Positions 7,983-16,845 of a DNA stretch of 64,000 nt are shown here, one piece after another (the stretch's first letter is position 1; every line of letters begins with the position of its first letter). This DNA is from Caldicoprobacter oshimai DSM 21659 (GTDB taxonomy: Bacteria > Bacillota > Clostridia > Caldicoprobacterales > Caldicoprobacteraceae). Made by a program: the position numbers and the translations under genes. The stretch covers positions 186,001 to 250,000 of the forward strand of contig JAGB01000001.1 of the NCBI GenBank assembly GCA_000526435.1, given 5' to 3'. The notes beneath the pieces were generated by a model. The model saw only the letters and a list, made by a program, of their open reading frames with translations, ran no database searches and was not told the DNA's origin.

Positions 7983-8690
7983 ATGGCAGTTATCAATATG
8001 AAGCAGCTCTTGGAAGCAGGTGTTCACTTTGGGCATCAAACCCGGCGTTGGAATCCCAAGATGGCTCCATACATCTTCACCGAGAGGAATGGCATATATA
8101 TCCTGGACCTGCAGAAGACCGTCAAGATGCTGGAGCAGGCCTATAACTTCGTTCGTGAGGTGGCTGCTGAAGGCAAAGGCGTGTTGTTTGTGGGCACCAA
8201 AAAGCAGGCCCAGGAGTCTATTGAGACCGAAGCCAAAAGGTGTGGCATGTTCTACGTAAACCACAGGTGGCTGGGCGGTATGTTGACCAATTTCACAACC
8301 ATCAGCCAGAGGATAAGGCGCCTTAAAGAGCTTGAGGAGATGGAAGCCAACGGGATGTTTGATGTGCTGCCCAAAAAAGAGGTTATAAAGCTTCGTGCAG
8401 AAAAGGAGAAGCTGGAGAAGAATTTGGGCGGCATCAAAGAAATGAGGGAGCTGCCGGGTGCTGTATTCATCGTGGACCCTAAAAAGGAACACATTGCGGT
8501 GAGAGAGGCCAGGATTTTGGGCATTCCTATTGTGGCTATAGTGGACACCAACTGTGACCCTGACGAGATAGACTATGTAATTCCTGGCAACGATGATGCC
8601 ATAAGGGCCATCAAATTGATAACATCTAAGATAGCCGATGCCGTTCTTGAAGGACGTCAGGGCGAACAATTTACTGCTCAGGAGGAATAA
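7983..8690 (+). CDS. rpsB: 30S ribosomal protein S2
   Basis: The 235-residue protein is standard S2: it opens [27 protein letters not shown]-type in sequence, contains the conserved [12 protein letters not shown] segment near residue 90 and ends with an acidic tail. S2 joins the small subunit late in assembly and is needed for S1 binding or mRNA accommodation. ATG 7983 is chosen because GAGGAGGTG (7968-7976) is its binding site; the upstream in-frame GTG at 7974 lies inside that site. It is followed by tsf, a near-universal pair. Confidence 0.98.
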   Translation: MAVINMKQLLEAGVHFGHQTRRWNPKMAPYIFTERNGIYILDLQKTVKMLEQAYNFVREVAAEGKGVLFVGTKKQAQESIETEAKRCGMFYVNHRWLGGMLTNFTTISQRIRRLKELEEMEANGMFDVLPKKEVIKLRAEKEKLEKNLGGIKEMRELPGAVFIVDPKKEHIAVREARILGIPIVAIVDTNCDPDEIDYVIPGNDDAIRAIKLITSKIADAVLEGRQGEQFTAQEE

Positions 8691-8833
8691 AAGGGGAAGA
8701 GAAGGGTTGACCGTTATCTTTCCCTTTCTTTTCGATGGCTTACATAGAAGTTTGGGGGTTTGAGTAAAGAAGCGTTTTGCTCCTATGGAGAGACAGGGCA
8801 AAGCTACACTACATAAGAAATGGAGGAGTTAGT
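8691..8833 (+). other. rpsB-tsf intergenic leader with purine/pyrimidine hairpin
   Basis: The 143-base gap starts with a purine-rich arm (AAAAGGGGAAGA at 8689-8700) that can pair imperfectly with a pyrimidine-rich arm (TCTTTCCC and TTTCTTTT at 8717-8732). There is no U-tract, so it is not a standard terminator. It may be a processing or stability element between the two messages. No promoter with good spacing was found. Confidence 0.35.
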
Positions 8834-9487
8834 ATGGCTATAACTGCTTCGATGGTAAAAGAGTTGAGAGAACGAACCGGATGTGGAATGATGGACTGCA
8901 AGAAGGCATTGCAGGACGCAAACGGCGATATGGAGAAGGCTATTGAGCTGCTCCGTGAAAGGGGCCTTGCGGCAGCTGCTAAAAAGACGGGGCGTATTGC
9001 TGCTGAAGGCTTGGTGGATGCGTATATACATTTTGGAGGAAGGATCGGCGTACTGGTCGAGGTAAATTGCGAGACCGATTTTGTGGCAAAGACTGACGAG
9101 TTTAAAACTTTTGTGCGCGACGTTGCAATGCATATAGCAGCGTCCAATCCACAATACCTGTCGAGGGAAGAAGTGCCACAGGAAGTAATAGAGAAGGAAA
9201 AGGAGATATTGAGAGCTCAGGCTTTAAATGAGGGTAAGCCAGAAAAGGTTATCGATAAAATAGTAGAGGGCAGGATCAGCAAATTCTACAAAGAGGTATG
9301 CCTTTTGGAGCAGCCTTTTGTGAAAGATCCTGATAAGACCGTTCAGGACCTGGTTATGGAGATGATATCCAAGCTGGGCGAGAATATCAGGATTCGACGG
9401 TTTGTAAGGTTTGAATTAGGCGAAGGCCTTCAAAAGCGGGAAGACAATTTCGCAGAAGAGGTCGCAAAACAGATGAAGGGCGATTAA
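8834..9487 (+). CDS. tsf: Translation elongation factor Ts (short form)
   Basis: EF-Ts recycles EF-Tu by releasing GDP. The N-terminal domain is intact ([21 protein letters not shown]) and the core carries [17 protein letters not shown] near residue 80. At 217 residues this is the short type common in many Clostridia and thermophiles, lacking part of the core present in the roughly 290-residue Bacillus form. The start is ATG 8834 with GGAGGAG at 8822-8828; the frame is open further upstream but has no binding site there. The stop codon runs straight into the terminator. Confidence 0.97.
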   Translation: MAITASMVKELRERTGCGMMDCKKALQDANGDMEKAIELLRERGLAAAAKKTGRIAAEGLVDAYIHFGGRIGVLVEVNCETDFVAKTDEFKTFVRDVAMHIAASNPQYLSREEVPQEVIEKEKEILRAQALNEGKPEKVIDKIVEGRISKFYKEVCLLEQPFVKDPDKTVQDLVMEMISKLGENIRIRRFVRFELGEGLQKREDNFAEEVAKQMKGD

Positions 9488-9518
9488 AAAAGAGAACACA
9501 TACGTGTTCTCTTTTTTT
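9486..9518 (+). terminator. Rho-independent terminator after tsf
   Basis: The 9-bp stem AGAGAACAC/GTGTTCTCT (9491-9499 with 9504-9512) has loop ATAC. It is flanked by an A-tract that includes the last bases of the tsf stop codon and by a T-tract through 9518. Confidence 0.93.
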
Positions 9519-9577
9519 GGGAAAAATTAATTTAAATTTTGTTATGCCGAAAAAGAGGATATGTCGCTTGAGTGTAG

Positions 9578-10327
<750 letters not shown>

Positions 10328-10332
10328 ATGGT

Positions 10333-10899
10333 ATGAATCCCAGTATTAAAGATGTACATGACCAAGCCAGCTCTAAGATGGCCAAATCGGTGGAAGTATT
10401 GAAAAAGGAGCTAGTAGGGATACGGGCAGGTCGAGCCAATCCAAAGATTCTCGAGCGCATAGTGGTGGACTACTATGGCGTACCTACTCCCATCAATCAG
10501 CTTGGAAATATCACGGCACCCGAACCTCGAATGCTGGTCATATCGCTGTGGGATACCAAGATGATACCTGCTGTGGAAAAAGAGATATTGAAGTCGGATT
10601 TGGGGGTCACGCCTAGCAACGACGGCAAGGTTATACGCCTTATATTTCCCGAGTTGACTGAAGAGCGCAGGAAGGAACTGGTTAAACTCGTTAGAAAGTA
10701 CGGCGAAGAGGCTAAAATAGCTGTGCGCTCGATAAGGCGCGAGGCAAATGAACAGCTCAAGAAAATGAAGAAGAACGCTGAGATAAGCGAGGACGACTTA
10801 AAGAGCGGCGAGGACATGATTCAGAAGCTGACTGATCAATACGTAAAGAAGATCGACGAGATAGTCAAGGAAAAGGAACAGGAGATCATGGAGGTATAG
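10333..10899 (+). CDS. frr: Ribosome recycling factor
   Basis: RRF splits post-termination ribosomes together with EF-G. The 188-residue protein begins with a typical extension, then has the conserved [16 protein letters not shown] segment, the [16 protein letters not shown] domain II entry and the long basic/acidic helices of domain I. GAGGAGGTAG before the ATG overlaps the pyrH stop codon, six bases upstream. The stop codon directly abuts the next small ORF. Confidence 0.97.
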   Translation: MNPSIKDVHDQASSKMAKSVEVLKKELVGIRAGRANPKILERIVVDYYGVPTPINQLGNITAPEPRMLVISLWDTKMIPAVEKEILKSDLGVTPSNDGKVIRLIFPELTEERRKELVKLVRKYGEEAKIAVRSIRREANEQLKKMKKNAEISEDDLKSGEDMIQKLTDQYVKKIDEIVKEKEQEIMEV

Positions 10900-11127
10900 A
10901 TGGGCGTACCTGATTTGGTAGGGTTAAATCTTCAGGATGCACTTCAGATTCTGGAGGAAAGCGGTCTGTGTGCTACTCCCAGGATAGTGAGGTATTTCCC
11001 ACCAGCATCGAAAGGCCTTGAACAGGGCTGCAATGTGGAGGAGAGGGTTATTCGCCAAAGGATTGTGGAAAATGGGCAGATTGAGCTGGTTGTTTCCTCT
11101 TTTAAGGACTGCCCTCGTGATTTTTAA
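10900..11127 (+). CDS. Small single-PASTA-like protein
   Basis: This 75-residue ORF starts on the base after the frr stop codon and has GGAGGTATAG just ahead of its ATG. It begins VPDLVGLNLQDALQILEESGL, the classic opening of a PASTA domain, and ends with VENGQIELVVSS, the final strand of one. PASTA domains usually occur as repeats on penicillin-binding proteins and Ser/Thr kinases and bind muropeptide-like ligands; here one stands alone with no membrane anchor or signal peptide. The two Cys near residues 24 and 44 are unusual for a PASTA unit. Position before uppS hints at a cell-envelope link, but function is unknown. Confidence 0.65.
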   Translation: MGVPDLVGLNLQDALQILEESGLCATPRIVRYFPPASKGLEQGCNVEERVIRQRIVENGQIELVVSSFKDCPRDF

Positions 11128-11168
11128 TCATTACAGCTTGTGTAAGAGGAGGAAGGATAAGGCATTAA

Positions 11169-11945
11169 ATGTTTACAAGTAAAAGGAATACCAATGAAGC
11201 GGATCTATCTGCCTTGATGGAGCAGGTAAAGAGCAAGCCGCTCCCGCAGCATGTGGCCATAATCATGGATGGGAACGGCAGATGGGCCACCAAGCGGGGA
11301 CTCCCTCGGGTGGCGGGTCACAGGCAGGGTGTGGAAGCTCTCAGAGAGGTAATAAAGACCAGCGACGAGCTGGGGATAAAGTATCTGACGCTGTATGCCT
11401 TTTCGACTGAAAACTGGAAAAGGCCTGCCTCGGAAATTGATGCTTTAATGTCGTTGCTGGTGGAGTATTTGAGAAGGGAAATCAGGGAACTTAATTCAAA
11501 CAATGTCAAAATCTCCGTATTGGGACAGGTTGAGGCGTTTCCCACTGTTGCTCAGAGGGAAATCGCCAAGGCGGTAGAGCTTACAAAGAACAATACCGGA
11601 TTGAACGTGAATATAGCCCTGAACTACGGCGGAAGGGCCGAGATCGTGCGAGCGGCTAAAGCCATAGCAAGGGATGTGTTGGACAAGAAGATCTCAATAG
11701 ATGACATCGACGAACGGCTTTTCAGCAGCTACCTGTACACAGCAAATATCCCTGATCCCGACCTTTTGATCCGGACCAGCGGAGAATTCAGGTTGAGCAA
11801 TTTTTTGCTGTATCAGGTTGCATATACCGAATTGGTGTTCACAGCGCCCGATGTTCTCTGGCCAGATTTTGATAAGAAGGCCTACCTAGAAGCGATTATG
11901 GAGTATCAGGGGCGTCAACGGCGGTATGGCGGCCTTGATGTATGA
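11169..11945 (+). CDS. uppS: Undecaprenyl diphosphate synthase (isoprenyl transferase)
   Basis: UppS makes the C55 lipid carrier for peptidoglycan from FPP and IPP. The catalytic IMDGNGRWA loop with its Asp lies near residue 38, followed by [24 protein letters not shown] and the C-terminal [13 protein letters not shown] region that binds IPP. The last motif reads SNFLLYQ rather than the more frequent SNFLLWQ. The protein has 258 residues with a 25-residue N-terminal extension. AGAGGAGGAAGG lies 10-15 bases before the ATG. Its position with cdsA and dxr is conserved in Firmicutes. Confidence 0.96.
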   Translation: MFTSKRNTNEADLSALMEQVKSKPLPQHVAIIMDGNGRWATKRGLPRVAGHRQGVEALREVIKTSDELGIKYLTLYAFSTENWKRPASEIDALMSLLVEYLRREIRELNSNNVKISVLGQVEAFPTVAQREIAKAVELTKNNTGLNVNIALNYGGRAEIVRAAKAIARDVLDKKISIDDIDERLFSSYLYTANIPDPDLLIRTSGEFRLSNFLLYQVAYTELVFTAPDVLWPDFDKKAYLEAIMEYQGRQRRYGGLDV

Positions 11946-11960
11946 GAGGGCGGATTGTAA

Positions 11961-12770
11961 ATGCTGATCTTAAGAATAGCCAGCGCAGCAATAGGCATTG
12001 CGTATTTGATATTGGCCTTTTACGTAGGAGGCTGGTTTTTAGACCTGTCGGTCTTGGTCATATCATTGATCGGGATGCACGAGTTCTATACCGCTGTGCG
12101 CCACCGAGGATACAATCCCCTTTCCTGGGTAGGCTATTTGTTTATTTCGCTGCTGTTTTGGTTTATCACCCTGTATTCAAATGACTCTCATACTATTTTG
12201 TTAGGTGCCCTTCTGGCTGCTTTTTTTTGTCTATTCCTTACAGTGGTATTTCCGCGCTTGAATTTCTTGGATGCTTGTTTGACGGTTTTTGGATGTATAT
12301 ACCCTGGCATGGCCTTTATGTATTTGATCTTATTATATGATGCTGATACGTATGGTAAATATTTGCTGATATTTACTCTGTTTGCCACATGGGCTACAGA
12401 TACGTTTGCATATTTCACCGGGCTTGCGCTGGGGAAGAATAAGCTGTGTCCAAGGATCAGCCCTAAAAAAACTGTTGAAGGTAGCATAGGTGGCATTTTA
12501 GGGAGCCTGATAATAGGCATTTTAGTAGGGATGGTTTTCACTCATTTTTATAAGGTTGAGATAGGATACCTTCATTATGCCATCATCAGCCTGCTGTGTG
12601 GTATAACATCGCAGATGGGGGATTTATCGGCCTCTAGCATCAAGAGGTTTTGCAATATAAAGGATTTTGGGCGTATTATGCCAGGGCATGGCGGAATACT
12701 GGATCGATTTGACAGCATTATATTTACTGTGCCGATTGTGTACTTATATTATCTTCTATTCTTAAATTAA
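11961..12770 (+). CDS. cdsA: Phosphatidate cytidylyltransferase
   Basis: CdsA makes CDP-diacylglycerol from CTP and phosphatidic acid in the membrane. The protein is highly hydrophobic with about seven or eight membrane segments. It carries the family signature near the C-terminus: SSIKRFCNIKDFGRIMPGHGG followed by LDRFDS. At 269 residues it is typical. The start at ATG 11961 follows a modest GAGGGCGG purine stretch. It supplies pgsA, which also lies in this window on the other strand. Confidence 0.95.
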   Translation: MLILRIASAAIGIAYLILAFYVGGWFLDLSVLVISLIGMHEFYTAVRHRGYNPLSWVGYLFISLLFWFITLYSNDSHTILLGALLAAFFCLFLTVVFPRLNFLDACLTVFGCIYPGMAFMYLILLYDADTYGKYLLIFTLFATWATDTFAYFTGLALGKNKLCPRISPKKTVEGSIGGILGSLIIGILVGMVFTHFYKVEIGYLHYAIISLLCGITSQMGDLSASSIKRFCNIKDFGRIMPGHGGILDRFDSIIFTVPIVYLYYLLFLN

Positions 12771-12780
12771 ATCGTCTACA

Positions 12781-12808
12781 TTTACATAATGTATGCATTT
12801 ATGGTAAA
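12781..12808 (+). repeat. Inverted repeat in the cdsA-dxr gap
   Basis: TTTAC-ATAA (12781-12789) pairs with TTAT-G-GTAAA (12799-12808), a 9-bp stem with one bulged G and a 9-base loop. There is no U-tract, so it could be an operator-like site or a stability hairpin in the transcript. No function can be assigned. Confidence 0.3.
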
Positions 12809-12844
12809 CCTTAAGAGTACAGAAGGGATAGATGGAGGTCAAAG

Positions 12845-13984
12845 ATGAAGAAGAGAATCGCAATACTGGGTTCGACCGGATCTATAGGCCAGCAAGCGCT
12901 GAATGTAATATATCAATATGCCGAGAATTTCGAAGTTGTTGCGTTGACCACCAACCGAAACGTTGAGTTGTTGGCACAGCAGGTGAAGGCATTCCATCCT
13001 TCTTATGTTGGGATAGTGGATACTGAGAGCGCTAGGGAGTTTGGAAATTACGGTTTGAGCGATACAGAGGTTATATCTGGGAAAGACTGCCTGGTTAAAC
13101 TTGCCACCTTGCCGGAGGTGGACTTGGTCCTGGTGGCGGTAGTGGGGATTGCGGGATTGGAGCCAACTATAGCAGCTCTAGAGGCTGGCAAAAACGTTGC
13201 GCTGGCAAACAAGGAGTCACTGGTGGCCGGTGGCCATCTTGTAATGGAGGCCGCTCGAAAGTCGGGGAGTAGAATCATACCGGTGGACAGCGAGCATTCA
13301 GCCATATTTCAGTGCATGGCCGGCTGCGATGACCCAAGAAGGATAAACAGGGTATACCTTACAGCTTCGGGAGGGCCGTTTAGAAATTACACAAAGGAAG
13401 ACCTGCGGCACGTTACAGTTAATGAAGCGTTGAATCATCCTAACTGGAAGATGGGCAAAAAGGTTACCATAGACAGCGCTACGCTGATGAACAAGGGGCT
13501 TGAGGTGATAGAGGCTCATTGGTTGTTTGGCCTATCCATAGAGCAGATTAAGGTGGTCATCCATCCTCAGAGCATTGTACACTCGATGGTGGAGTATATC
13601 GATGGCAGCATAATAGCTCAGATGGGCAAGACCGACATGCGCCTGCCCATACTGTATGCCTTATCCTGGCCCGAGCGGCTCGAGTCTACCATTGGGGGGT
13701 TAGACCTTGCCGCTATGGAACCTCTTACCTTTGAGATGCCCGATTTTGATAGGTTCCCCTGCCTTGCACTGGCCTATAAAGCGCTGGAAATAGGGGGTAC
13801 CATGCCTGCTGTATTGAACGCTGCCGATGAGGTAGCTGTCGAGAAATTCCTCAAGGGTGAAATCTCCTTCATGGAAATCCCTGTAATGATAGAACAGGCC
13901 ATGAAGTCCCATAAGGCCATTCAAAACCCTGACCTCAATACCATTTTGAGGGTGGACCACAGCATACGCAGACAATTGATGTAA
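12845..13984 (+). CDS. dxr: 1-deoxy-D-xylulose 5-phosphate reductoisomerase
   Basis: Dxr (IspC) makes 2-C-methyl-D-erythritol 4-phosphate in the MEP isoprenoid route, using NADPH and a divalent metal. The Rossmann motif GSTGSIGQQAL lies at residues 8-18, ALANKESLVAGG near 120 and the metal site PVDSEHSA near 145; the flexible catalytic loop and WKMGKKVTIDSATLMNKGLE are also present. The protein has 379 residues. GGAGGTCAAAG precedes the ATG. With ispG three genes downstream, two MEP-pathway steps share this region. Confidence 0.97.
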   Translation: MKKRIAILGSTGSIGQQALNVIYQYAENFEVVALTTNRNVELLAQQVKAFHPSYVGIVDTESAREFGNYGLSDTEVISGKDCLVKLATLPEVDLVLVAVVGIAGLEPTIAALEAGKNVALANKESLVAGGHLVMEAARKSGSRIIPVDSEHSAIFQCMAGCDDPRRINRVYLTASGGPFRNYTKEDLRHVTVNEALNHPNWKMGKKVTIDSATLMNKGLEVIEAHWLFGLSIEQIKVVIHPQSIVHSMVEYIDGSIIAQMGKTDMRLPILYALSWPERLESTIGGLDLAAMEPLTFEMPDFDRFPCLALAYKALEIGGTMPAVLNAADEVAVEKFLKGEISFMEIPVMIEQAMKSHKAIQNPDLNTILRVDHSIRRQLM

Positions 13985-14003
13985 AAAAAGAGGTAGGTGG
14001 AGT

Positions 14004-15029
14004 ATGTTAACATTAGTGGTTGCTCTAATCTTCTTTGGAATTCTCATCATGGTCCACGAGCTGGGCCATTTTTTGGCTGGACGCCTGGTGGGCATACATG
14101 CTGAGGAATTCTCCATTGGGATGGGACCTAAACTGTTTGGCTTTTCCAGGAAAGGCACGCAATTTTCGGTAAGGGCCCTGCCAATAGGTGGGTATGTGAA
14201 ATTTCTCGGCGAAGATGAAAAGTCGGACGATCCGCGGGCCTTCAACAATGCCAGCCTGTGGAAGCGTATGGCGGTCATAGTCTCAGGGCCCGCCATGAAT
14301 ATACTGCTGGCCGTGGTGCTCCTGACCGTGTTTTATATGAGCTACGGTATATATGAGGTGGTACCCGAGATTTTAGAAGTGGTAGAAGACAGCCCGGCCG
14401 ACAGGGCAGGGCTCATGCCGGGCGACAGGATCATCCAGGTAGACGGCGTATCGGTGGAGGGCCTTCAAGCACAGGAAGCAGTTGAAGCTATACGTAATGC
14501 CATAAGGCAAAAAGGTGGTAATGAGCTAGAAATAGTCGTGCGCAGAGATGGGGAAAATATAAGCGTGAAGCTGGTACCAGAGTACAGCGAGCAAAGCGAT
14601 TCGTATGTGATAGGGATAGTTTTTGGGCGGATTAGGCGTTACGGCCTGATGCCATCCATAGGCCTGGCTTTTAATCAGGCAGGAAGGATAATGTTCTTAA
14701 TGGTGGATATGCTGAGGGCTCTCATATTCAGGGGCCAGGGGCTAAATGAGGTCATGGGTCCTGTAGGCATTGTAGGCGAGATAGGCAAGGCTGTTCAAGC
14801 CGGGATGCAGCAGCTTTTGAGCCTGGCGGTAATCATAACCTTGAACCTGGGGATTATAAACCTGATTCCCTTCCCTGCGCTGGACGGCGGGCGACTTGCG
14901 CTGCTTTTGATTGAAGGGGTAAGAGGTAAACCCCTTGAGCCCGAGAAGGAAGGGTTCATCCACTTCATAGGATTTGTGGTGCTCATACTCCTTATGGTAT
15001 TGGTGACCTATCAGGACATAATGAGATGA
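14004..15029 (+). CDS. rseP: Site-2 intramembrane metalloprotease RseP/RasP
   Basis: RseP/RasP cuts anti-sigma factors, FtsL and signal peptide remnants within the membrane. The zinc motif HELGH is at residues 18-22 in the first membrane helix, a PDZ domain follows (about 112-190, DSPADRAGLMPGDRIIQVDG), and the second catalytic motif NLIPFPALDGG lies near residue 288. The protein has 341 residues with four expected membrane helices. AGGTGG precedes the ATG. Position after dxr is conserved. Confidence 0.96.
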   Translation: MLTLVVALIFFGILIMVHELGHFLAGRLVGIHAEEFSIGMGPKLFGFSRKGTQFSVRALPIGGYVKFLGEDEKSDDPRAFNNASLWKRMAVIVSGPAMNILLAVVLLTVFYMSYGIYEVVPEILEVVEDSPADRAGLMPGDRIIQVDGVSVEGLQAQEAVEAIRNAIRQKGGNELEIVVRRDGENISVKLVPEYSEQSDSYVIGIVFGRIRRYGLMPSIGLAFNQAGRIMFLMVDMLRALIFRGQGLNEVMGPVGIVGEIGKAVQAGMQQLLSLAVIITLNLGIINLIPFPALDGGRLALLLIEGVRGKPLEPEKEGFIHFIGFVVLILLMVLVTYQDIMR

Positions 15030-15082
15030 GCCAGGGATTGCGCGTGTATTATATCCAACTATTGTTTTGGCGGTGAAAGATC

Positions 15083-16156
15083 ATGGAAAGGCGTAAGACC
15101 AGAAAAGTGAAGGTAGGAAGGATTGAGATAGGGGGAGATGCCCCCATTTCGGTGCAGTCCATGACCAATACTGATACCAGGGATGTGGATGCCACCATAA
15201 AACAGGTGCTTGAGCTGGAAGCGGCCGGGTGTGACATAGTGAGGCTGGCCGTGTTTGATGAGGCGTGTGCCCATACCATCGAGGAGATCAAGAAGGTCAC
15301 CGACATCCCCCTGGTTGCCGACATACACTTCGACTACCGCTTAGCGCTTGCTGCCATCGAAAAGGGCGTCGATAAGCTGAGGATCAATCCGGGCAATATA
15401 GGTGGTTACAGCGAGGTGCAGAAAGTGGTTTCGGCCGCCAGGGAAAGAGGCATACCCATACGGATTGGCGTAAACTCTGGGTCCTTGAGCAGAGAGATAC
15501 TGGACAGATACGGCAATACGCCGCAAGCCATGGTGGAAAGCGCTCTGGAACACGTTGCCATACTGGAAAAACTGGGATACGAGAATATCGTGATCTCGCT
15601 CAAGGCTTCCAGCGTTATGAAGACCATAGAGGCTTACCGCCTGATGAGCCAGCGGGTGGATTATCCGCTACACCTTGGAGTTACAGAGGCAGGGACCACC
15701 TTTTCGGGAACCATAAAGTCGGCCATCGGGATTGGCACCTTGCTGGCCGAGGGCATCGGCGATACCTTGAGGGTCTCACTTACAGCCTCGCCGATTGAAG
15801 AGGTAAGGGTGGGGCGCGAGATATTGAAGGCCCTTGGGCTGAGGGCATACGGCATCGAGATAATATCGTGCCCCACCTGTGGGCGGTGCAATATCGACTT
15901 GATACGCCTGGCTGAAAGGCTGCAGGAGGAACTTGAAGGGATCGATTATCCCCTGAAGGTGGCGGTAATGGGGTGCGTGGTCAACGGCCCGGGTGAAGCA
16001 CGGGAGGCCGATATAGGGATTGCTGGAGGCAAGGGGAAAGTGGCCCTGTTCAAGAAAGGCAAGGTGGTGAGCACCGTTCCCGAGGATAAGGCTTTGGAGG
16101 TGCTCATATCGGAAATACGCAATATGATAGGCGATAAGGAGAAAAGTTCGCAATGA
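15083..16156 (+). CDS. ispG: 4-hydroxy-3-methylbut-2-en-1-yl diphosphate synthase
   Basis: IspG (GcpE) is the [4Fe-4S] enzyme of the penultimate MEP step. The TIM-barrel half starts VSVQSMTNTDTRD (near residue 26), and the cluster-binding half has CPTCGRCNIDL near residue 262 plus GCVVNGPGEA near 303; together these supply the three Cys and Glu ligands. The length is 357 residues. The next gene overlaps it by four bases (ATGA). In many Clostridia ispG lies between rseP and proS/polC, as here. Confidence 0.97.
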   Translation: MERRKTRKVKVGRIEIGGDAPISVQSMTNTDTRDVDATIKQVLELEAAGCDIVRLAVFDEACAHTIEEIKKVTDIPLVADIHFDYRLALAAIEKGVDKLRINPGNIGGYSEVQKVVSAARERGIPIRIGVNSGSLSREILDRYGNTPQAMVESALEHVAILEKLGYENIVISLKASSVMKTIEAYRLMSQRVDYPLHLGVTEAGTTFSGTIKSAIGIGTLLAEGIGDTLRVSLTASPIEEVRVGREILKALGLRAYGIEIISCPTCGRCNIDLIRLAERLQEELEGIDYPLKVAVMGCVVNGPGEAREADIGIAGGKGKVALFKKGKVVSTVPEDKALEVLISEIRNMIGDKEKSSQ

Positions 16157-16791
16157 GCGTATCGGTCATAATACCGGCATATAACGAGGAAAAGCACATA
16201 GGAGAGGTCCTTGCCGCCGTCAAAGCCGTCAAAGATGTCGGCGAGGTTGTCGATATAATAGTGGTAAACGATGATTCCACCGACAGGACGGCTGAGGTAG
16301 CTTACAGCTTTGGGGTAAAGGTGATCGAGCTGCCCCGAAATATGGGCAAGGGGTGTGCCATGAAGGTGGGGCTCGATAACACCTCTGCTTCGGTGGTGCT
16401 GTTTTTGGATGCTGACCTGGTAGGGATACAGCCCCATCATGTACGGGCGCTTCTGGCGCCGGTGTACCATGGAGCTGCTGACATGGCTCTGGGAGTGTTT
16501 TGCTCGGGCAGAGGTGTGACCGACCTTGCACAGAGGCTGACGCCATTTTTGACAGGGCAACGGGCCGTTAAAAGATGGGTGCTGGATATGTTAAATGAGG
16601 ACGTATGGAACACGGGCTACGGCATAGAGATGGTACTGACGCGCTATGCGCGTAAATATAACTTAAAGGTTATAGAGGTTCCGCTATATGGCGTAACCCA
16701 TGCTATGAAGGAGGAAAAGATGGGCGTCATGCGCGGCATGGCGGCGCGCGTGAAGATGTACTGGGAGATTGCAAGACAGTTCAAGATGTAG
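16153..16791 (+). CDS. Family 2 glycosyltransferase (DPM1/GPGS-like), soluble
   Basis: The 212-residue protein is a single GT-A domain with no membrane helix. It opens VSVIIPAYNEEKHIGEVL, has the nucleotide-binding VVNDDSTDRT near residue 40, NMGKGCAMKVGL near 67 and the DXD metal motif in FLDADLVG near 90. Such enzymes transfer sugar from a nucleotide sugar, often to a lipid or small acceptor; the actual substrates cannot be read from sequence. It overlaps ispG by ATGA and is followed by polC after 54 bases, so it is in the operon. B. subtilis has proS in this place. Confidence 0.8.
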   Translation: MSVSVIIPAYNEEKHIGEVLAAVKAVKDVGEVVDIIVVNDDSTDRTAEVAYSFGVKVIELPRNMGKGCAMKVGLDNTSASVVLFLDADLVGIQPHHVRALLAPVYHGAADMALGVFCSGRGVTDLAQRLTPFLTGQRAVKRWVLDMLNEDVWNTGYGIEMVLTRYARKYNLKVIEVPLYGVTHAMKEEKMGVMRGMAARVKMYWEIARQFKM

Positions 16792-16845
16792 CCCCTGCCG
16801 AATAATATGAAAGATGTAATGGGCACTTTAAAGGGGGGAAATCGT

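Noticed and set aside
7905-8801. Minus-strand 298-residue open frame
   Set aside because: Antisense to rpsB and its leader, no recognisable domain; shadow of a highly conserved gene.
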